Shown: positions 57,618-64,000 of the stretch, piece by piece
How the letters are laid out: each line of letters opens with the position of its first letter
Position numbering within the stretch: position 1 is the stretch's first letter
Assembly: GCF_901000735.1 (NCBI RefSeq)
Contig: NC_081550.1
Coordinates: forward strand, 3,864,669-3,928,668
Reading direction: 5' to 3'
Source of the DNA: Corylus avellana
Taxonomy: Eukaryota > Streptophyta > Magnoliopsida > Fagales > Betulaceae
Length of the DNA: 64,000 bases
Translations under genes and position numbers: made by a program
The notes under the pieces: model-generated
The model's input: the letters and a program-made list of their open reading frames with translations, nothing else
What the model was told of the DNA's origin: nothing
Database searches by the model: none

Positions 57618-57924
57618 GAACATTAGCAACAGACTCCCTAAATCCCATTCTCTTTCCTAAATGTAGGGAAAACTCCTACAAAGACCTCTGCAATAGACTC
57701 CCTTGGTGTTCCCTAAACTAAGGGAAACTCCCTTATTATATTTAAAAAAATGCTCTCTCTTTATTCTTTCATCTCTCTTTCTCATAATATTTATTTAAAG
57801 AATATTTAAATGGTATAGGGAAAGGATAAGAGAAGCTTTTGTGGAGTTTATTTGAATAGAGAAGCAAAGAGTAGCTTGGTTCTCTAAATTTAAGAAAAAT
57901 CTAAGGAAGCTACTGCTAGTGCCC
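57618..57924. mobile_element. Tourist-like (PIF/Harbinger) MITE
   Basis: The termini gaacattagcaacag and, complemented, gggcactagcagtag pair position by position. They are bordered by TTA at 57615-57617 and 57925-57927, the PIF/Harbinger target duplication. The 307-bp interior is non-coding, with two tccctaaa-type repeats near the left end. Confidence 0.75.
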
Positions 57925-57927
57925 TTA

Positions 57928-59473
57928 GATATACTGGTAAGATCACATAAGTGTGTGCACACTGGAGTAGGATCCTCTGCAATTGTTAGGATATTCTATC
58001 CATGCAATTCTGTGAATCATGACTGCTTGTATGTAATGGAAGACCAAGATTTGGTCACATCACCAATCGATATGAAAACTCCAATGTTTAGAAAAAGTAA
58101 GGAAAGACACTAATGAGTGCTTACAACATTTCTGCTTTTCTATCTTCACAATCTACAACAAACAACAGAAGAACCCCATTGTCAGCCTCAATTCTTGCAA
58201 CCACCTCACGCAGTCAGTCACGGTTGGCTTGCTGTAAAATATGTTGATTATACTATTGGAGGTAATTTTTTTTTCTTCTATTCATACTGTTGGAGTTAAT
58301 CAGTTGTTCTTCTATGTACATATGCCTCTGCTTGGAAAGCCAAGTGTAAAATAATTGGGTAATGTAACTAATGTTCATTTTAACATTATGTACATGCTTT
58401 TGCACCTATAGTTTTCGAGAGTTATCCTGTGTTGCAGCTCATGCCTTATTGCTGCTTGTGCTTGTGTCCAAAAGTTAAATTACCACCCTCTAAGATCTCA
58501 ATATTACTGTAAGAACACATGGCATGTATTGCTCCGAATGCTTTCATATTCTGTTTAGTGTATTGGTTTTATTACATTCCTTGATCATTTAGTCTGATAT
58601 GTTATAGAGGTTCTGAGGATAAATGGGTTTGCTTTTTTGATGTCGTCGGGAATTGAAAAATTTGAGCCTTTGTTGTTTATTTCTGATTTTAAAAGCCCAA
58701 AGATTCTTGGTACATAATTTATTATGCTATCTCTTTCTCTCTCTCTCTCTTCCTGATGGGTTATGGATAAAGAAGTTGCTTCTGCAATAATCTGTGTAAA
58801 AGTGTTCTATTTTTACTAGGTTTTTATTGGTTAATTCAAGCTAAAATTCATTTGAAGTCTTTGTTCACTTTGGTCTTGTGGTTGTTTGATTGAGATTGAT
58901 GGTGGGTATTGAAAATTTTAGGTCTTTACCACCGGAAGTTTGTTGATAACTGAGAACAGGGTTTCTGAGCTGGTTCAAGATGATATATATATTTTGAAAT
59001 TATGTAATCTTCCGTTCATAGGAAATGGCTCTAAAGTCAATGTGTGTGCGTTTAATTTGTGTAAAAATGTGTACTTTGGTAGGTTTTTTTTTTTACATTT
59101 TTTTTTAAACTATATTTATTTTTGCTTTGCTTTTTTTTTTTTAGATTAATTTAATGCAATTTTTAAACTAAATATATTTATAAATTGTAATATGAAAATA
59201 CAACTTGACATTTACACCTTGAGCAATACGTCAAGACCTACCACTACCTGCTGGCGGACAATGACCGTCGTCATTGGTCTTTGTACGCGGCCACATTATT
59301 CAACACACAATGGTCCAACCACTCTGAAAAAGGAGCCGAATTGCTCTCCGCAAGAGAAATGAAAACAGAAATAAAAATATTAATTTTAGGCTTTCCCTTC
59401 TCTCACTTTCTGTCTTTGCCGTTTCCATTGGGTCCGCTCGATCAACGGATCTCCCGCCGTTACATTCAGTTTC
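57928..59473. other. Spacer and leader region of the DC1 gene
   Basis: No gene recognised in 57928-59270. (CT)n at 58735-58751 and T-runs at 59085-59150. A likely leader exon of the DC1 gene ends at about 59474 (tcag/GTGAGCC donor). Confidence 0.4.
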
Positions 59474-59474
59474 A

Positions 59475-59581
59475 GGTGAGCCTTCTAAATATTTCTAAAA
59501 ACTCATGGGTTTAGCTCGATCTGTGCTTGTTTGCTATCTTTTCCTAAGCTTCTTTGTTTATTTATTTATTTATTTTTTCAA
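59475..59581 (+). other. Probable 5'-leader intron of the DC1 gene
   Basis: A GTGAGCCTTC donor follows ttcag, and a T-rich tract ends in caAG, 18 bp before the start codon. Inferred from splice-site form only. Confidence 0.5.
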
Positions 59582-59599
59582 GACTAAAGCTTGAGGGAG

Positions 59600-61204
59600 A
59601 TGGAGGTCCTCCAACATTTTAGCCACAAGGAGCATCCCTTGATCTTTGTAGAAGACTTAGAAAATGAAGTTGTTTGCTCTGGTTGCAAAGAATCAGTATG
59701 GGGCGGTGCCTACAAATGCTCTGAATGCAACTTCTTCCTTCACAAGTCATGCGCCGAGTTACCCCCTGAGATACAACACTCTCTGCATCCAAACCACACC
59801 TTTGTCCTCCAACTGCCATCACAGCTTAAACTTTGTGAAGCCTGCTATGGGAGTTGCGAAAATAGCTTCTTCTACCATTGCAATACTTGCGATTTCGAAG
59901 GCCTTCATGTCGAATGTGCTTCCGGTTGGCGAACGAAACCCGACAATTGTCACCAACATGAATTCGTTCCCATCTTTCAACAGATCCACTTCACTTGCGA
60001 AGCCTGTGGTGAGGATTGCAACAGCTTTGCCCAGGTATGTCGCATTTGTCAACTCTTGGTTCACACTGAATGTACTGAGATGCCACGTAGCATAAGAATT
60101 ATAGCTGATCGTCACTTGCTCACTCTCATTTATTCACTTGGTAAAGTGATGAAGGAGCACGACGATCATGTATTCTGTAATCTCTGCTACAAAAAGCTCA
60201 AACTCAAGTATGGGGGTTATTATTGTCGAGAGTGCGATTTCGTAACCCACTTGGAATGCGCACGCCAAAATTGGATTGGACCAAGTGATACCATAGACTC
60301 AAGCAGAGATCTTATTGAGGATATCAACTTAGAAGAGGATGAAGAACCTGAGGTGGTCAAACATTTGGATCATAAACATTACTTAATCATCAGCCGCAAT
60401 GAAAGGGAGATTTATGATCGTAAGCGTTGTGAAGGATGTATGCAATCAATTACCGCCCCATTTTATAGTTGTGAGCAATGCAACTACTTTCTTCATAGCA
60501 CGTGTGCTAGATTACCCTTAAAGATACGACACCCAAAACACCGACATCTGCTTACCCTCTCCGCAAGGGGAAATCTCATCGATGGCATCGTAAATTGTAA
60601 TGCTTGCGGTTGTTATGGCTTCGCTTATAAATGTCACGATTGTGACTACAGCCTCGACATCCGATGTTGTTTGATTCCGAAAACCTTTAAACATGAAGGT
60701 CACCAACACTCCCTCTTCCATGCTATAAGTTCTGTTGAAAAGTGCAGTGCTTGCGACAGATCAAAGAACAACAATGGTGTATTTGTATGCACTAAATGCA
60801 ATTCTGCATTGGGTTTTGAATGTGCAACACTTCCACTCAAAGCTAAGTATGAATATGATCCACATCCCCTCTCACTAATATACACTGTCGAAAATGATTC
60901 AGGAGAATTTTATTGTCTAATTTGCGAAGAAGAAAGAAATCCAAACCATTGGTTTTATTACTGTGTAAAATGCAACTTTGCTGCTCATCCTCAATGTGTG
61001 GTTGGAAGGCATCCCTACATTAAGTATGGAAGAAATTTTACTCGGAAAAATCACCAACACCCTCTCAATTTTGTCCGAAGGACTAAGGAGTCCCATCCAT
61101 GTAACGCTTGCAGTGAAACTTTTGATGAAGATGCAGCCGTAAACTGTACACAATGCAAATCCATTATCCATTTGTGGGATAAATGTTTGTATAAATTATT
61201 TTAA
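59600..61204 (+). CDS. DC1-domain (divergent C1, Cys/His-rich) protein
   Basis: Plant-specific protein built of zinc-binding divergent C1 modules; members are linked to stress, hormone and developmental signalling, but no reaction is known. The ATG at 59600 gives 534 residues in one coding exon. Nine modules follow one another, each with an H-x-L/F start, two CxxC pairs and an H/C end. Clear examples are HPLIFVEDLENEVVCSGC, CSECNFFLHKSC, CEACGEDCNS, CRECDFVTHLEC, CEQCNYFLHSTC, CHDCDYSLDIRC, CVKCNFAAHPQC and, last, CTQCKSIIHLWDKC. An acidic linker (DINLEEDEEPEV) splits modules 4 and 5. The last module has two extra residues between its final His and Cys, and the protein stops almost at once (LYKLF). 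It may be slightly shortened at the C-terminus. Confidence 0.88.
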   Translation: MEVLQHFSHKEHPLIFVEDLENEVVCSGCKESVWGGAYKCSECNFFLHKSCAELPPEIQHSLHPNHTFVLQLPSQLKLCEACYGSCENSFFYHCNTCDFEGLHVECASGWRTKPDNCHQHEFVPIFQQIHFTCEACGEDCNSFAQVCRICQLLVHTECTEMPRSIRIIADRHLLTLIYSLGKVMKEHDDHVFCNLCYKKLKLKYGGYYCRECDFVTHLECARQNWIGPSDTIDSSRDLIEDINLEEDEEPEVVKHLDHKHYLIISRNEREIYDRKRCEGCMQSITAPFYSCEQCNYFLHSTCARLPLKIRHPKHRHLLTLSARGNLIDGIVNCNACGCYGFAYKCHDCDYSLDIRCCLIPKTFKHEGHQHSLFHAISSVEKCSACDRSKNNNGVFVCTKCNSALGFECATLPLKAKYEYDPHPLSLIYTVENDSGEFYCLICEEERNPNHWFYYCVKCNFAAHPQCVVGRHPYIKYGRNFTRKNHQHPLNFVRRTKESHPCNACSETFDEDAAVNCTQCKSIIHLWDKCLYKLF

Positions 61205-62410
61205 AATAAAATAACTTCTTAGCACCGAATAGAAAAATATATTTTTGTAGTTAATTGTACTAGCTAGCACATTTGTGTTCGCACTAGAGAGAGCTCCTCA
61301 TAATTGTATAAATTTATTTCATCATATATATACTTTGATTGGATTAGACTTTTGTTTCTCTTTCTTTTTTATTCTTTTATATGTTATAAGTTTGGTTAAG
61401 TCACTAGAGGAGTAATATAGATATGGATGTCACTAGGGCCATAATTAAGTCGAGCTGAGCTTTAAGATTTCAAGACTTGCTCATTTTTTAGGATGCTTAT
61501 TCGAGCTAAGCTATTAAATGTGTGTTCAAGCTCAACCCATTGGAAGCTCAAGTGAGCTCAAGCTCATTGAGAATGTCATTTGAACCGAGCCAAATACTTG
61601 ATAAGCTTGACCCAACTTGAGCTCGAGCTAGACTATAAAATTTTATCACATATCCCCAATTGAAATCCACAAATAGCCAAAATTGGACCATACCATTACA
61701 TCTTCATGTTTCCTAATCCATTTCCCTTTTTATCTCTTCTGCAAATTCCCCTGTATTGATTTTTTTTTTTCTTCTTCCAAAAGCTAGAAAGGAGGGAAGA
61801 TGAGATGGGGGTTGGGTAATACAATGCCCAGGTGCCAGGTCGACTCAAATTGAGGCCATCAGCCACAGCCATGGTTACGCACCTTCACCCTCTCCACTAC
61901 ATTTTCTCAAGTGATCGCCCACCACCATGTCATAGTCTAGCCATCCCCAAATGAAAAGAGGCCAAGGATGGCTAAACAGAGAAGCTAACTTGTCATAGTT
62001 TGTAATTTGTTGGGATCAAATGTCATTTTTTGAACTTCGAAGGCTGAAATGCAAAAGTGATCATACTTCGCAGAGAGAAAGGGTTAAATGTATATTTTCC
62101 ATATAAGAAGAAAAGAATGCTTAACCCAAGTGACACAACTTAGAGATTTTATATATATAGAAAAAAAAAATTACAAATTATATAGAATCAGAAAACCAGA
62201 AAGGGAAAAAGAGATGAAAAAGTACAACATAAAATTCCCCTAGACTAACATGGACAAACATAGCAAAAAAAAAAAAAAACAAATGGTACAAGAAAAGAAG
62301 GCAATTATTTTGAAAGCACTTGGTGCTGATCACGACCGTTGAACACAACTCAGAAAATCTTGCAGCCCCTCGACAATGGGACCCCACCAGAGCAAATAAA
62401 CTAATCAAGT
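61205..62410. other. Spacer between DC1 and FLA genes
   Basis: 61460-61640 holds many degenerate gagctcaagct/gagctgagct repeats, a repeat-like patch of unknown class. The rest is AT-rich with T/A runs at 61759 and 62160-62280. No gene seen. Confidence 0.4.
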
Positions 62411-63298
62411 TCATTTCATCACAAGGAACGCAACCACGACAACTCCAATGGACTCCAACATTCCATGCATGCTGAGACTTACTGCGGCAGCCTTGTCCAC
62501 GGTGGTAGCAGCACCAGACGGACTCACCGGAGCATCCTCCTTTGTCGTCTTAGGCTTCGACGCCGTTGGTGTGGGGGCTGCTGCAGCCGCTACTTTTTTA
62601 GGCTTGGGCTTAGGATTGAAAATGTCCAGCGGAAGAAGCACTTTGCTCACCTGATAAATAACAAGTTGGTTATCTGAATACACTGTACCACCCAATGTGG
62701 TGTTCACAAGGCCAGTCGAGATGTTCACTTGGTTTCCAGCGGTGGTAATGTTTAGAGGAAACGCGCCGGCGCTGACATCTCCAGCTTCAGTCGGCACTGG
62801 ATTGCTCAAGGTTTGGAAGTTTGAGAGAGCAACAACGGTGTTCAAGATATGAAATTGTATTAATTGAGTCTTTTGCAGGTCAGATAGAGAGTTTATAGTG
62901 CCAGGTTTAAGGTTCGAAAATGCGGAATCAATAGGAGCAAAGATAGTAAACCCATTACTTGAACTGTTGAGCTGCCCATAAAGTTGCTTAGCCACACCTG
63001 TGCTCTTTAAGAGGCGAATAAAGACCGAGTACCCATGAGCCTTTTCGAGGATTTTGGTCACGTCGGTGGGACCTTTCTGCACCGGGACCAGGGCAGGCTG
63101 GGCTGGTGCTTGGGCTGACTGGACTGGGGGAATGGCAGGCTGAGCTGGGGGATTGGCGGGCTGAACCGGAGGATTGGCGGGCTGGGCCGGGGCATTGGCG
63201 GGCTGGACTGGAGCCGCAGCCGGCTGGGCTGAAGTTGTGATGCAATGGATGAGAAACACAAGAAGAATTGAGAGGGAGGAGATAGCCTGTTTGGTCAT
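62411..63298 (-). CDS. Fasciclin-like arabinogalactan protein, FLA11/FLA12 type
   Basis: Cell-surface proteoglycan of the group with a single fasciclin domain, known for roles in secondary-wall deposition and stem mechanics. Single exon, 295 residues. Residues 1-24 are a signal peptide (cleavage after TTSA). Residues 25-75 are a Pro-rich stretch of QPANPPxQPA-type repeats, a likely hydroxyproline O-glycosylation region and longer than in Arabidopsis FLA11. The FAS1 domain (about 77-225) has H1 motif GFTIFAPIDSAF (116-127), the FH pair at 149-150, and H2 motif TVYSDNQLVIYQVSKVLLP. N-glycosylation sites NSS, NIT, NIS and NTT are present. A second Ala/Pro/Thr/Lys-rich region (230-270) precedes a hydrophobic tail ending VVVVAFLVMK, a probable GPI-attachment signal. 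Nothing is broken. Confidence 0.92.
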   Translation of the reverse strand: MTKQAISSLSILLVFLIHCITTSAQPAAAPVQPANAPAQPANPPVQPANPPAQPAIPPVQSAQAPAQPALVPVQKGPTDVTKILEKAHGYSVFIRLLKSTGVAKQLYGQLNSSSNGFTIFAPIDSAFSNLKPGTINSLSDLQKTQLIQFHILNTVVALSNFQTLSNPVPTEAGDVSAGAFPLNITTAGNQVNISTGLVNTTLGGTVYSDNQLVIYQVSKVLLPLDIFNPKPKPKKVAAAAAPTPTASKPKTTKEDAPVSPSGAATTVDKAAAVSLSMHGMLESIGVVVVAFLVMK

Positions 63299-63403
63299 AT
63301 TTGAAGTGTTGCTTAATTTGTTTGCTTGGGAAATAGAGAATTGGAAGTGAGTGTTTGATATGAGGAGATCGAGGGGGTTTTATTGAGGGCGGGAGAGAGT
63401 GTT

Positions 63404-63410
63404 GTTAGGT
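63404..63410 (-). promoter_or_regulatory. AC element (ACCTAAC) in the FLA promoter/leader
   Basis: The minus strand reads CACCTAACAAC about 105 bp upstream of the FLA start codon. ACCTAAC is an AC/SMRE-type site bound by secondary-wall MYBs such as MYB46 in other plants. The position fits the known regulation of FLA11/12-type genes, but a 7-bp match alone is weak. Confidence 0.35.
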
Positions 63411-63418
63411 GAAAGGGT

Positions 63419-64000
63419 AGAATAATTGAAATATAGTTACAAATGCTTAGTTGTTTGCAGCTTATCTGTCTTGGGAAGGTAGAGGGATGAAGGTATAGAA
63501 TGAGAGGTTTCGCTGTTTTAGCTGCTACTTCGCTTGGAAAGGTAGGAAAAAGAGGGTGGATCTCAATTTGATGGACGTGCGGGCGAAAAAGAGATGAATA
63601 TGATTGCTTTGCTTTCACTGAGACAGACTGAAGAAATAGAAAGGGATTTATAACATGGGGAATGCAAGCCTAGCATAATGGAACAAGAAGTACTTAAACC
63701 TTTTTTGTTTGTTGTTTTTTCCTAAAATAGAAAATTTAAGCAGATACCAATAGAGTCTAGAGGGGCATTTCTATATTAGCAGCTCACTATACCGAGTAAT
63801 TCTAGAAGGTCTATTTGTATCTTACTAAAAATGATGTAGCTATTAAAATCACAATTTGATCAAAATTCAATAATGATTAATCACAAGCCCAATTGTGATT
63901 TTAATAAACACGTTATTCTTAGTAGGACACAAGTAGAACATAAGTAGGCCTCCTAAAATTACTCCACTATACTAGTTCCGTTCATGAAATTAAATTTGTC
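63419..64000. other. Upstream region of the FLA gene
   Basis: Promoter-side DNA. A TATAAATC sequence on the minus strand at about 63645-63652 is a possible distal TATA element. 63843-63925 contains paired attaaaatcacaattt/aattgtgattttaat blocks, a small inverted repeat resembling MITE ends. An open frame at 63313-63618 is not supported as a gene. Confidence 0.4.

Overview
The window is nuclear DNA of a flowering plant, most likely a woody eudicot (rosid is a guess). The evidence is intron-rich genes with GT/AG junctions, plant-only families (phytocyanin, NPF transporter, FLA, DC1, SCAB1) and AT-rich spacers full of LINEs, SINEs and MITEs. The host species cannot be fixed from the sequence alone.

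Layout, left to right. 1-9.2 kb: the 5' half of an ECM29 proteasome-adaptor gene (minus strand, eight exons visible, running off the left edge), with introns carrying LINE and SINE insertions. 10.6-12.9 kb: a GPI-anchored early-nodulin-like phytocyanin (minus). 13.4-14.0 kb: a foldback element. 15.5-18.7 kb: an NRT1/PTR (NPF) transporter gene (minus) whose last exon is split by a 208-bp LTR-like insertion with a 5-bp target duplication. 19.8-20.5 kb: a non-autonomous hAT element with a perfect 8-bp target duplication. 21.3-21.9 kb: CNX6, the large subunit of molybdopterin synthase (minus). 23.8-27.8 kb: LINE tails, a decayed BED/hAT transposase and a MITE. 27.9-31.0 kb: a three-exon type II membrane glycosyltransferase (minus). 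31.6-39.5 kb: a repeat-dominated block that includes an unusual 1.45-kb foldback element built from two head-to-head arrays of a GC-rich 11-bp repeat.

40.8-52.0 kb: a complete twelve-coding-exon SCAB1 gene (plus), with two related LINE fragments, a SINE, a hairpin MITE and a tandem duplication in its introns. 53.9-57.0 kb: a single-exon EFL1 ribosome-maturation GTPase (plus). 59.6-61.2 kb: a DC1-domain protein (plus). 62.4-63.3 kb: a fasciclin-like arabinogalactan protein of the secondary-wall type (minus).

The genes are independent housekeeping or developmental loci and form no pathway cluster. From memory of Arabidopsis locus numbering, ECM29 and SCAB1 are adjacent genes (At2g26780 and At2g26770). 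Here they are about 31 kb apart, with four gene loci and many transposons between them. Splice junctions were placed by eye using reading-frame continuity and family similarity, and each complete gene model closes in frame. Target duplications were read directly from the sequence.
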